Source: Bacteroidia bacterium
GTDB taxonomy: Bacteria; Bacteroidota; Bacteroidia; Bacteroidales; Rikenellaceae
Length of the DNA stretch: 37,134 nt
Assembly (NCBI GenBank): GCA_025999315.1
Contig: BNXD01000011.1
Location: forward strand, 1 to 37,134
Reading direction: 5' to 3'
Shown here: piece after piece, positions 15,669 to 24,269 of the stretch
Position numbering within the stretch: the stretch's first letter is position 1
Layout: each line of letters starts with the position of its first letter
Translations under genes and position numbers: made by a program
The notes under the pieces: model-generated
What the model was told of the DNA's origin: nothing
The model's database searches: none
What the model saw: only the letters and a program-made list of their open reading frames with translations

Positions 15669-16858
15669 AACTTCCCGTGATCATATCGTTGCTGTCCGTT
15701 GTGGCCGTCTTATCGGTTAAGGGCGCAGGCAAAAACAAGAGTGCAGAGCCTGCTGCGAAACCGGATATGTCCGTGCTCGACAACTATTTTCCCGTCAGGT
15801 CGTTCTACATATCCTTGCCGGCGGCGGATATGGCCGACGAGTTCATCGAATTCGTCAGGGGCGATCTTATCCCCGGAGGGTTCAACAACCTCACGGTAAG
15901 GGTGAACTGGTCGTTCCCGTTCCTCAAACACCCCGAACTCGTCGACACGGGTGCGTGGAGTGTCGAGAAGATCGGGGAGCTCGTCAAGGTATGTCGCGAA
16001 GGTGGCGTAACGCTGGTGCCCATGATCAACCTCCTCGGTCATCAGTCGTGGGAAGGGCGGGCGCTCAAACTGTTGCAGGTCTACCCGCAGTTCGACGAGC
16101 GACCTTCGGTCAAACTCCCCTCCGAGTATAAATACCCCAATGCCGACCGTCTCTACTGCAAGAGTTACTGTCCCAACCATCCCGATCTGCACCCGATCCT
16201 TTTCGCCTGCATCGACGAAATAGTCGACGCTTTTGAAGCGGACAATTTCCATGCCGGCATGGACGAGGTGTTCGACATCGCCGATCCCTACTGCCCGCGC
16301 TGCCAGGGTATGGATCCGGCGGCCGTTTTCGCCGCCGAGGTCAACAGGATCAATGCGCACCTCAAAGCGAGGAGTGTCAGGCTCTGGATATGGGCCGACC
16401 GTCTGATCGACGGCGGCAATTCCGCCAGCGGCTACGGCGAATGGTCGGCGAGCCTCAACAACACCCATCGCGCGATAGAGATGATCGACCGGGATGTGAT
16501 GATGTGCGACTGGCATTACCGCATCGCCGAGCAGTCGGCAGTGCTCTTCGCGCTTAAAGGCTACGATGTGATAACCTGCGGCTGGATCCATCCCTCCATC
16601 ACGGAGAGGCAGCTCGAAGACCTTATCCGGTTCCGCAGACACTCTTCCAAATACACCGGACAACGCTATCGGGGCTTCATGCAGACCGTATGGTCGGGCT
16701 TCCCGAACTTCATAAAAGAGTTGCGCAACGGCTCCGACCAGGTCGATTACGCGGCCAGGAACTACACGATCCTCAAAGAAGCCTTCATCAGATATGCGAA
16801 AGAGTTCGCCGGCAAGCCCCTCGAAGAGAAGGACGGCCGAAGGCTGACAGGGCAATAG
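15665..16858 (+). CDS. GH20-like glycoside hydrolase, catalytic barrel only (1)
   Basis: This protein of 397 residues is predicted to be exported (MKLPVIISLLSVVAVLSVKGA). It appears to be a stand-alone barrel related to family GH20: early strand VRSFYISLP, then LVPMINLLGHQSWEGRAL in place of the canonical PEIEMPGH block, then NFHAGMDEVFDI with Asp200-Glu201 at the place of the HIGGDE catalytic pair, then WIWADRLIDGG and later DVITCGWIHP and MQTVWSGF. The usual N-terminal GH20b domain is missing and the canonical WHLTDDQGWR block is not found. It is probably a hexosaminidase or a hydrolase of a related sugar, with a changed substrate pocket. It starts inside the stop of the regulator remnant and is followed 30 bp later by susC2. 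Confidence 0.65.
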   Translation: MKLPVIISLLSVVAVLSVKGAGKNKSAEPAAKPDMSVLDNYFPVRSFYISLPAADMADEFIEFVRGDLIPGGFNNLTVRVNWSFPFLKHPELVDTGAWSVEKIGELVKVCREGGVTLVPMINLLGHQSWEGRALKLLQVYPQFDERPSVKLPSEYKYPNADRLYCKSYCPNHPDLHPILFACIDEIVDAFEADNFHAGMDEVFDIADPYCPRCQGMDPAAVFAAEVNRINAHLKARSVRLWIWADRLIDGGNSASGYGEWSASLNNTHRAIEMIDRDVMMCDWHYRIAEQSAVLFALKGYDVITCGWIHPSITERQLEDLIRFRRHSSKYTGQRYRGFMQTVWSGFPNFIKELRNGSDQVDYAARNYTILKEAFIRYAKEFAGKPLEEKDGRRLTGQ

Positions 16859-16888
16859 ATAAGTCAAACCTAATAAAATCCGAATGAA

Positions 16889-19800
16889 ATGTCAAGACTT
16901 TTTGAACAATTGAAGATTCGCAGCTTTTACACGGGCTTGCTCGTGTGGCTGTTGCTGACGGGTGGATGCTTGGCGGCGTCGGCCCAGGGCAGTTCCAATC
17001 TGAGCGGCACCGTCCGCAACTCAGCAGGCGAACCCGTTGCCGGGGCTCAGGTCGTCGAGGTCGGCGTCCGGCAGCGCGGCGCAACGACCGACGTCAGGGG
17101 ACAGTTCTCTCTGCCGGTCTCCTCTCTCAACGCCTCCGTGCAGGTCTCGTTCATTGGCATGGAAACGCAGACCGTCGCATTAGGCGGCAAAAACAACATC
17201 TCTGTTACGATGGCCGAAAGCACGGAGAGCATCGACGCAGTGGTGGTAACAGCGCTCGGCATAACCCGTGAATCCAAATCGTTGGGTTACGCCGTCTCGT
17301 CGGTGGACGCTACAAGCCTCAGGGCGGGCCGCGAGGATAATGTGATGCAGGCCATTGTGGGCAAGGTAGCGGGGGTCGACATCTCGACCACTTCCGCCGG
17401 GCCGTCGGGTTCGACGCGCGTGCTGATCCGTGGCAACTCGCAACTCACCGGCTCCAACCTGCCGCTGTATGTGGTTGACGGCATGATCCTCGACAACAGC
17501 CAGTTGGCCGGAGCCGAGAAATGGGGCGGCTATGACTATGGCGACGTGCTCTCGTCGATCAACCCCGAGGACATCGAGAACATATCGATACTCAAAGGAC
17601 CCTCGGCTTCGGCGCTTTACGGCTCGATGGCGTCGAACGGCGTGGTGATGATCACCACCAAAAAAGGGACAAAAAAGCAGCCTATCGGCATCGAAGTATC
17701 GTCCAACGTGAGCATCGTCTCACTGTTGAGCCACTTCGACGACTACCAGCGCGTCTACGGCATGGGTCGCAACGGGGCGATCCCGATGAGCGAGTCCGAC
17801 GGCCGCGGCATGTCGCAGGTGTCGTGGGGCGGCAAACTCGATCCCAATCTGATGGTACAGATCTACGATGGACGTATTGTGCCCTATGGAAATATCAACA
17901 ACAACATTCTCTCGTTCTTCGACACCGGCGTAACAGCTCAGAATACGGTTACCTTCTCCTCCGGCACGGAAAAAAGCACCATCCGCGCCTCGGTCTCCGA
18001 CATGCGCAACAAGGACATTGTGCCCAAATCGAAACTCGATCGCACTAATTTCACCCTGCGCGGGACCACCAAGCTCGGCAAAAGTTTCAATATCGACGCC
18101 TCGGCGACCTATTCTACCGAGGGGGTCGACAACCGGCCCGGTCTGTCGGACGAGCCGAGCAATATCGGTAACGCACTGATCGGCATCGCCCCCAACTTTG
18201 ATCAGAGGTATCTGCGCGACAGCTACATGAACGTCAACGGCACCTATACCGACTGGAACAGCAACGGCTACCGGTTGAACCCATACTGGGTCATCAACCA
18301 GATGCATAACTCTTCGCGACGCAATCGGTTTATGGGACAGGCGCGCATCACATGGCAGCTCACCACCGATTTGAAGCTCGCCCTGCGCGGAGGTCTGGAC
18401 AGCTACACTTTCAGGGCAACGCAACTCATACCGCCCTCCACGCCCTACGTTACGGAGGGCAACATGGTTGAACGGGATAACAATGTTACCCAGAGCAACC
18501 TCGAGGCTACGCTGACCTACACTAAGAAGTTCGGGAAGTTCGACCTCAACGCCTTTGTCGGAAGCAGTCTTTTGCGCAACCGCAACGAGACCTTCTATCT
18601 CAAAGGTATCGACCAGAAGTTTCCCGGCGTGGAGTCGATCAACGCCTTCGACCGGCAGTCGGTCGAACACGGTCTCTATCGCAAGGAGGTGCGCTCGCTG
18701 TTCGCATCGGCCAGCGTGGGTTACGACGGCTGGGCTTACCTCGACGCCACGTTGCGCAACGACATCTCGTCGGCGTTATCCAAAGGCAATCGCTCATACA
18801 TGTACCCGTCGGTATCGGGAAGTGTTATTTTTTCCGAATTGTTCAGCCATGGCAGCTGGCTCGATCTCGGCAAGGTGCGCGCATCGTGGGCCAATGTCGG
18901 CGGCGATACCAGCCCCTATCAGCTGATGCTCGATTTCGGCAAAAAGGGCTACTCGGTGGGCGGTCAGACGCTCGGAATGGTCGACCCGACGGGCGGTACG
19001 ATCCCCAACTATGACATCAAGCCCACCAATACCTATTCGATCGAGTTGGGCGCCGAAATGAAGTTCTTCAAGAGCCGTCTGGGCTTCGACCTGACGCTCT
19101 ACCAGCAGTCGACCACAAATCAGATCATGGCATTGCCGATCTCGCCCACTTCCGGTTTTTCTAAGGCTCTGATCAATGCCGGAGAGATTCGCAATCGTGG
19201 CGTAGAGCTGGCTCTGACCGGTGTTCCCGTTCAAAAGAAAGTCGAGTGGAGCACCACGGTCACCTATTCGCGAAACGTCAACAAGGTGATCAGTCTCCAT
19301 CCCGACGTGCCGGTCTATTCGCTGGCTCAGGCGCGCTGGGCAGGGGCGGAGATTCAGGCATGGGAGAACCAGCCCTACGGCATGATAGTGGGCAAGAAGG
19401 TCCGGCGGACTCCCGACGGCCAAATGATAGTCAACAGCGCGGGAATGCCCACTTTCGAGACCGAAAATTCGGTGCTCGGCAAGGGAACGTTCGATCACAT
19501 TCTTGGCTGGTCCAACAGGGTCTCATGGAACAGACTGAGTTTGAGCACCCTGTTCGACGCCAAATTCGGAGCGGACATGTTTTCGATGTCTATGATGCAA
19601 TCCTACTATAACGGCACCGCCACGGCCACCCTCGAAGGGCGCGATGCATGGTACACCTCCGAGCAGAACAAACTGGCAGCCGGCTCGCCCTCTTCGTGGG
19701 TCCCCACGGGCGGCTATCTGGCCAAAGGCGTCAAAGAAGGGCCTATGGTCAACGGAGAGCAGACCTATATCGACAACGACGTTTATGTCAATCCGCAGCT

Positions 19801-20092
19801 ATACTGGCAAACCTATCAGGAAGGATCGCCCGAACCGTTCATTTGCGATGCGTCGTTCATCAAGTGGCGCGAACTCTCGCTGTCGTATGAGCTTCCGCAG
19901 AAGTGGCTGAAAAAGACGGCTCTGGCCGGGGTAACATTTACCGCATACGGACGCAACCTTCTGATACTCTATTCAAATATCAAGAATATTGACCCCGAAT
20001 CGAGTTACAACAACGGCAACGGACAGGGTTTCGAGTATGGCTCGCTGCCTTCGCGCCGCACATTCGGGTTTGGTGTCAATGTCAAATTCTAA
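16889..20092 (+). CDS. SusC/RagA-family TonB-dependent outer-membrane transporter (pair 2)
   Basis: This protein of 1067 residues is the second outer-membrane oligosaccharide importer. The signal peptide ends near GCLAASAQ (residue 33). The carboxypeptidase-D-like domain starts NLSGTVRNSAGEPVAGAQV. The plug begins around AVVVTALGITRESKSLGYAV (about 117), and the family signature is YGSMASNGVVMITTKKG at about 245-261. The barrel ends with RRTFGFGVNVKF, a proper terminal strand. It clearly differs in sequence from pair 1 and belongs to the subgroup with TALGI...KSLGYAV plugs, so the two pairs are not a recent duplication. susD2 follows after 24 bp. The glycosidases downstream suggest it imports GlcNAc-containing oligosaccharides. 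Confidence 0.93.
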   Translation: MSRLFEQLKIRSFYTGLLVWLLLTGGCLAASAQGSSNLSGTVRNSAGEPVAGAQVVEVGVRQRGATTDVRGQFSLPVSSLNASVQVSFIGMETQTVALGGKNNISVTMAESTESIDAVVVTALGITRESKSLGYAVSSVDATSLRAGREDNVMQAIVGKVAGVDISTTSAGPSGSTRVLIRGNSQLTGSNLPLYVVDGMILDNSQLAGAEKWGGYDYGDVLSSINPEDIENISILKGPSASALYGSMASNGVVMITTKKGTKKQPIGIEVSSNVSIVSLLSHFDDYQRVYGMGRNGAIPMSESDGRGMSQVSWGGKLDPNLMVQIYDGRIVPYGNINNNILSFFDTGVTAQNTVTFSSGTEKSTIRASVSDMRNKDIVPKSKLDRTNFTLRGTTKLGKSFNIDASATYSTEGVDNRPGLSDEPSNIGNALIGIAPNFDQRYLRDSYMNVNGTYTDWNSNGYRLNPYWVINQMHNSSRRNRFMGQARITWQLTTDLKLALRGGLDSYTFRATQLIPPSTPYVTEGNMVERDNNVTQSNLEATLTYTKKFGKFDLNAFVGSSLLRNRNETFYLKGIDQKFPGVESINAFDRQSVEHGLYRKEVRSLFASASVGYDGWAYLDATLRNDISSALSKGNRSYMYPSVSGSVIFSELFSHGSWLDLGKVRASWANVGGDTSPYQLMLDFGKKGYSVGGQTLGMVDPTGGTIPNYDIKPTNTYSIELGAEMKFFKSRLGFDLTLYQQSTTNQIMALPISPTSGFSKALINAGEIRNRGVELALTGVPVQKKVEWSTTVTYSRNVNKVISLHPDVPVYSLAQARWAGAEIQAWENQPYGMIVGKKVRRTPDGQMIVNSAGMPTFETENSVLGKGTFDHILGWSNRVSWNRLSLSTLFDAKFGADMFSMSMMQSYYNGTATATLEGRDAWYTSEQNKLAAGSPSSWVPTGGYLAKGVKEGPMVNGEQTYIDNDVYVNPQLYWQTYQEGSPEPFICDASFIKWRELSLSYELPQKWLKKTALAGVTFTAYGRNLLILYSNIKNIDPESSYNNGNGQGFEYGSLPSRRTFGFGVNVKF

Positions 20093-20116
20093 GTAATCTG
20101 AAATTATTAGGGAGCT

Positions 20117-22000
20117 ATGAAAAAATTACAGATATTAGCCGTGGGACTACTTCTTGCGACGACCGGTTGTACCGATCTCACCGAGGTGAACACCAATCCC
20201 ACCAAATCGAGCGGATATATCGATCCCGCTCTGCTGATTCCCACGATCCAGGACTCGCACTCGCTGGGTCGACAGAACGCCGCGCGTTTCTTCACCTTTC
20301 CCGGCCAGTGGGTAAACCACTGGACCGCCTCGTGGGGGCCGGTAGAATACGGCGGCAAAGCCAAGACCAATTTTGAATATTCGTCGCGCCTGTGGCTCGA
20401 CCTGCTTTACCCCGAAGCGGTGAAGAACATCACTGCGCTCGAAGCCATCGCCGACAACGACCCGGCGCTGGCAAATTTCAGCGGCATAGCCAAGGTGCTC
20501 AGGGTTGAAACTTTCCTCAAACTGTCCGACACCTATGGCGATGTGCCCTATTTCGATGCGGGACAGGGATACTACAAGAAAATCTTCAACCCGTCCTACG
20601 ACAAACAGGAAGATATTTATGCCGACTTCTTCGTAAGGCTCGAAGAGGCTGCGGCCCAGTTCGACCAGACCCTGCGCACGCCCGGCACATCCGATCTCTA
20701 CTTCAGGGGAGACATGGAAAAGTGGAAACGGCTGGCCAATTCGCTCAAATTGCGCGTGGCAATGCGTCTGATCAAAGTCAATCCCACTCTGGCAAGAGAA
20801 AAGGCCTCTGAAGCGTTCGGCGCCGGGGTCATGACCTCCAATGCCGACATCGCCGCCGTAACACACAGCCTCGACTACGAGACCCTCGGCGGAGGCAACT
20901 CATATGCCGACATCATGTTGCAGGCCAGCGGCAGCGCCGGTTTCGGGCCGAGCCAGTATCGTATGACTCAGGATTTCTTCCGCGCACTGTGCGTCATGGA
21001 CCCCGTTCAGTACTCTTCGGCGCCTTATCGTCGAGCCCTGGCCTACGATCCGCGGCTGCTGCTCATTGGCAGGTGTTATTTCTCGCAGACCTCATTTACC
21101 AACGGCGGCGGTCTGCAAGCTCTGGCCGATGCGGTCGACATCACCGAGCTGGTGCGCAAGTACAATGCCGGTAACGTCAACCAGCAGGGGCCCGTAAACC
21201 TTGCTACGGCGGTCGACGGCTACCTCAACGTGAATGGCTATTTGACAGTTCCCTCGCAGGAGTTCATGTACGGCGGCGGCATTCAGCAAACCGGCGAGTA
21301 TGGCTACACGGGCGATCCAAAGACGCGCAGCGTATGGGCGGAGGCCATCACGACGACCAAAATTCAGGCCGCGACATGGATGGCTCAGGACGACAGGGAT
21401 CGCTTCGCGGCGGTCATCGCGGGAACCGGCAACTCCGGTATGGCCCACGCCTATTACCGTCTCCAACCGGCCAGGTGGATCTCGGCCGTCGACTCTCCCT
21501 GGATACACATGAGCTACGCCGAAACACAGTTCCTGCTGGCCGAAACCACCGTCCGCGGCTGGGGTATCGACAGCGAGAGCGCTGTGGACAGGTTCCTGAA
21601 AGGTTATCTGGCCGCCGTGAAACAGTTCTCCATCTTCGGGGCCGAGGGCATACCCGACGATGCCGTGATCCTCAACTATGCCAACACCTATCTGGTGCCG
21701 GCGATCGCTGCCGGCGGCACGAGCGCGCTCGAGGAGATCAACAGGCAGATATGGATACTGCACTTCATGGATCCGTTCGAGGCGTGGTCGAACGTGCGTC
21801 GTACCAACGGAATGCCCACGGCCTACACCACATTCTACAACCGCTATCCGACCGAGAACCAGAGCGGGGGGGTGCGTCCCAACAGGCTTCCATACCCCAT
21901 TCAGGAACAGTCGCAGAACATGGCGCAATGGCAAGCCGCGGTCGACCGCATTGGCGGCAGCGACAACTGGAGTGTGCGCGTGTGGTGGGACGTACAGTAA
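20117..22000 (+). CDS. SusD-like surface lipoprotein, SusD-like_2 type (pair 2)
   Basis: This protein of 627 residues is the lid partner of SusC pair 2. MKKLQILAVGLLLATTGC is a lipoprotein signal. The start of the mature protein, TDLTEVNTNPTKSSGYIDP, with PALLIPTIQ and FTFPGQWVNHWT, is characteristic of the SusD-like_2 family (outer-membrane starch-binding-associated) rather than the RagB type seen in pair 1. Further family features are LKLSDTYGDVPYFDAGQ, WKRLANSLKLRVAMRL and the C-terminal RLPYPIQEQSQN. It is longer than typical members by several tens of residues. An MITE-like element lies directly downstream, separating it from the small lipoprotein gene. Confidence 0.9.
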   Translation: MKKLQILAVGLLLATTGCTDLTEVNTNPTKSSGYIDPALLIPTIQDSHSLGRQNAARFFTFPGQWVNHWTASWGPVEYGGKAKTNFEYSSRLWLDLLYPEAVKNITALEAIADNDPALANFSGIAKVLRVETFLKLSDTYGDVPYFDAGQGYYKKIFNPSYDKQEDIYADFFVRLEEAAAQFDQTLRTPGTSDLYFRGDMEKWKRLANSLKLRVAMRLIKVNPTLAREKASEAFGAGVMTSNADIAAVTHSLDYETLGGGNSYADIMLQASGSAGFGPSQYRMTQDFFRALCVMDPVQYSSAPYRRALAYDPRLLLIGRCYFSQTSFTNGGGLQALADAVDITELVRKYNAGNVNQQGPVNLATAVDGYLNVNGYLTVPSQEFMYGGGIQQTGEYGYTGDPKTRSVWAEAITTTKIQAATWMAQDDRDRFAAVIAGTGNSGMAHAYYRLQPARWISAVDSPWIHMSYAETQFLLAETTVRGWGIDSESAVDRFLKGYLAAVKQFSIFGAEGIPDDAVILNYANTYLVPAIAAGGTSALEEINRQIWILHFMDPFEAWSNVRRTNGMPTAYTTFYNRYPTENQSGGVRPNRLPYPIQEQSQNMAQWQAAVDRIGGSDNWSVRVWWDVQ

Positions 22001-22056
22001 CGGAGCGGCGTTTTTCCGCTTCCCGAATATTCCAGGAAATTTTAATAAAATACTTA

Positions 22057-22256
22057 GAGTTTGTTTAAAAATATTTCGGAGAAATTTCTGTTCTGGTTTC
22101 CGATGATTTTGTTCTGCCGATCTCCCGCGCATAGCGGGCTATGTAAGGGGGAGCGACAGGACAAAAGCGCGGGAAAGAGAAAAGAAAGTTCCCGAAATAT
22201 AAAAGCTTAAACAACTCGAATATAACACATTTAATTCAATATTTTTAAACAAACTC
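22057..22256 (+). mobile_element. MITE-like element, 200 bp, with TTA duplications
   Basis: The ends are perfect inverted repeats: AGAGTTTGTTTAAAAATATT at 22056-22075 is the reverse complement of 22238-22257. TTA flanks both sides (22054-22056 and 22257-22259), as a 3-bp target duplication. No transposase is encoded. The interior holds further self-complementary stretches (TCCCGCGC against GCGCGGGA), so the RNA would fold. It supplies almost all the leader of the gene at 22265. Confidence 0.7.
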
Positions 22257-22264
22257 TTACGCAG

Positions 22265-22612
22265 ATGAAAAGCATAAAATTATTGATATTTGCAGCAATG
22301 GCCGTCATGATGGCGGCGTGCAATGATGACAGCGCCGACAATCCCCCTTTCGGTCCCAACGAGGTCTATCTCTACGACAACAAGAGCGCCACGATGGCTG
22401 TTTCCAAGGACGTAGAGACAACTTTGGAGATGATCGTCTCGCCGGCCGACGGCAGCACAGACTGTCGCTGGCTGCTCGACGGGGTGGTAATAGGCACCGA
22501 GAAGAACCTCGCCTATACTTTTACGGTTGCGGGTGCGTTCCAGCTCAGATTCGAAGCCACAAGAGGCACGCGAACCATAGCCAAGAACTTTCAATTGCAG
22601 GTAAACAACTGA
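22265..22612 (+). CDS. Small PKD/Ig-like lipoprotein, putative glycan-binding accessory
   Basis: This protein has 115 residues. MKSIKLLIFAAMAVMMAAC is a lipoprotein signal; the remainder is one beta-sandwich-like domain with PKD/immunoglobulin character (VSPADGSTDCRWLLDGVVIG, YTFTVAGAFQLRFEATRGTRTIAKNFQLQV). It sits between susD2 and the GH20 gene, the usual place for a surface glycan-binding protein, but it is much smaller than typical SusE/F proteins. Its start codon is five bases after the target duplication of the MITE-like element. Function is inferred from position only. Confidence 0.7.
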   Translation: MKSIKLLIFAAMAVMMAACNDDSADNPPFGPNEVYLYDNKSATMAVSKDVETTLEMIVSPADGSTDCRWLLDGVVIGTEKNLAYTFTVAGAFQLRFEATRGTRTIAKNFQLQVNN

Positions 22613-22619
22613 TCGCCGG

Positions 22620-24206
22620 ATGAAACTGCTGTTTTCGATATGCGGACTGTTGGTGGCAAGCCTCCTGCAGGCACAGGTCATGATAGTTCCCAAGCCGGCA
22701 GAGTGTCGATCGACAGATGGCGGAGTTTTCGACTTCGGCGCCTCGACCGCTTTGCGTGTCGAGTGCGCCGAGTTGTCGAGGGGGGCCGCAATCTTCGCCG
22801 GACAGGTCGGGGCGATACTCGGGTTCGAGCCTGCGGTGAAGATCGGCAAGGCCGCCCGCAAAAGCGTGAATATCGCTCTCGATCCGTCCCTTAAACCGGA
22901 GGAATATATCATGGACGTTACCGGCAGGTCGATCGACATAGTCGGCGGCAGCGCCAAAGGTACGTTCCACGCGCTGCAATCGTTGCGTCAGATGCTGATC
23001 CCTTTCAAGGGGATGAAAAGGGCTGCCGCTCAGTCGGTGCATGTGAAGGACGCTCCCTTCTTTGCCTACCGCGGGATGATGCTCGACGTCTGCCGCCACT
23101 TCCGCACGGTCGACGAGGTCAAAGAGTTCATCGATCTGCTCTCGTTGCACAAGCTCAATGTTTTCCACTGGCATCTGACGGACGATCAGGGATGGAGGAT
23201 GCCGGTAGACCGTTACCCGCTGCTCACACAGGTCGGCTCTCAGAGGGCCGAGACGGTTGTCGGTCACGCCCGCGACAGCAAGACCTATGACGGCAAGCCT
23301 TACGGCAAGGGGTTCTACTACACCAAAGATCAGATTCGCGAGGTGATAGCCTACGCCGCCGCCCGCAACATCGAAGTGATTCCGGAGGTCGAGATGCCGG
23401 GTCATGCAATGGCCGCCCTGGCCGCCTACCCGTGGCTGGGATGCCGCGGCGAGGGTTACCGGACAGCTACTACCTGGGGTATATTCGACGATGTATTCTG
23501 CGCCGGCAAGGAGAGCACGTTTGAACTGCTCGAAAACGTTCTGGCCGAGGTGATCGAGCTGTTCCCGGCGAAATATGTCCACATCGGAGGCGATGAATGC
23601 CCCAAGGCGCGCTGGAAAGAGTGCCCTCTGTGCCAGAAAAGGATAAAAGATAACAATCTGGCCGACGAACACCAGTTGCAGAGCTACTTTATCCGGCGCA
23701 TCGAAAAGTTCGTCAACAGTCGCGGCAAGTCGATCATCGGCTGGGAGGAGATACTCGAAGGCGGCGTCTCCGGTACGGCCACGGTGATGGCATGGAAACG
23801 CCCGCAGGCCGGCATCGAGGCGGCCAAACTTGGCAACAGCGTGATCATGGCCCCGTCGAAGTTCTGCTATTTTGACTATTATCAAAGCGAGAACCAGGCC
23901 GCGGAGCCCTTCGCCATCGGCGGCTTTGTCCCCGTTTCAAAGGTCTATCAGGTCGACCCGTATGCCGAACTGAACTCCGAAGAGCGCAAGACTATTATCG
24001 GCCTGCAAGCCAACCTGTGGATGGAGTACATACCCACAATGGACAAGGTCGAGTATATGGTGCTGCCGCGCATGGCCGCACTGGCCGAGTCCGGCTGGTC
24101 TTACGACCGGAGGGACTATTCCGATTTCCTGACGCGAATGCAGAACTTGCGGAAGTTATACGATGCGTGCGGATACAACTACGCCAAACATATTTTTCAG
24201 GAGTAG
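22620..24206 (+). CDS. Beta-N-acetylhexosaminidase, GH20
   Basis: This exported enzyme of 528 residues removes terminal beta-GlcNAc or beta-GalNAc by substrate-assisted catalysis, in which the substrate 2-acetamido group is the nucleophile. The signal peptide is MKLLFSICGLLVASLLQA. The N-terminal GH20b domain (about 20-145, VMIVPKPAECRS ... IVGGSAKGTFHALQSLRQML) precedes the barrel beginning FFAYRGMMLDVCRHF. Key blocks are NVFHWHLTDDQGWR, IPEVEMPGHA, the catalytic pair Asp325-Glu326 in HIGGDECPK, IIGWEEILEGG and GLQANLWMEYI. All expected catalytic residues are present and the length is normal. It lies in the pair 2 operon, seven bases after the small lipoprotein gene. Whether it acts on sulfated sugars is unknown. 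Confidence 0.95.
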   Translation: MKLLFSICGLLVASLLQAQVMIVPKPAECRSTDGGVFDFGASTALRVECAELSRGAAIFAGQVGAILGFEPAVKIGKAARKSVNIALDPSLKPEEYIMDVTGRSIDIVGGSAKGTFHALQSLRQMLIPFKGMKRAAAQSVHVKDAPFFAYRGMMLDVCRHFRTVDEVKEFIDLLSLHKLNVFHWHLTDDQGWRMPVDRYPLLTQVGSQRAETVVGHARDSKTYDGKPYGKGFYYTKDQIREVIAYAAARNIEVIPEVEMPGHAMAALAAYPWLGCRGEGYRTATTWGIFDDVFCAGKESTFELLENVLAEVIELFPAKYVHIGGDECPKARWKECPLCQKRIKDNNLADEHQLQSYFIRRIEKFVNSRGKSIIGWEEILEGGVSGTATVMAWKRPQAGIEAAKLGNSVIMAPSKFCYFDYYQSENQAAEPFAIGGFVPVSKVYQVDPYAELNSEERKTIIGLQANLWMEYIPTMDKVEYMVLPRMAALAESGWSYDRRDYSDFLTRMQNLRKLYDACGYNYAKHIFQE

Positions 24207-24269
24207 AGGTCGATCATCGACGATTTTTCGCCAGCCGGCCTCTCTCCCCAAAGTAAACCTCATAAAACC

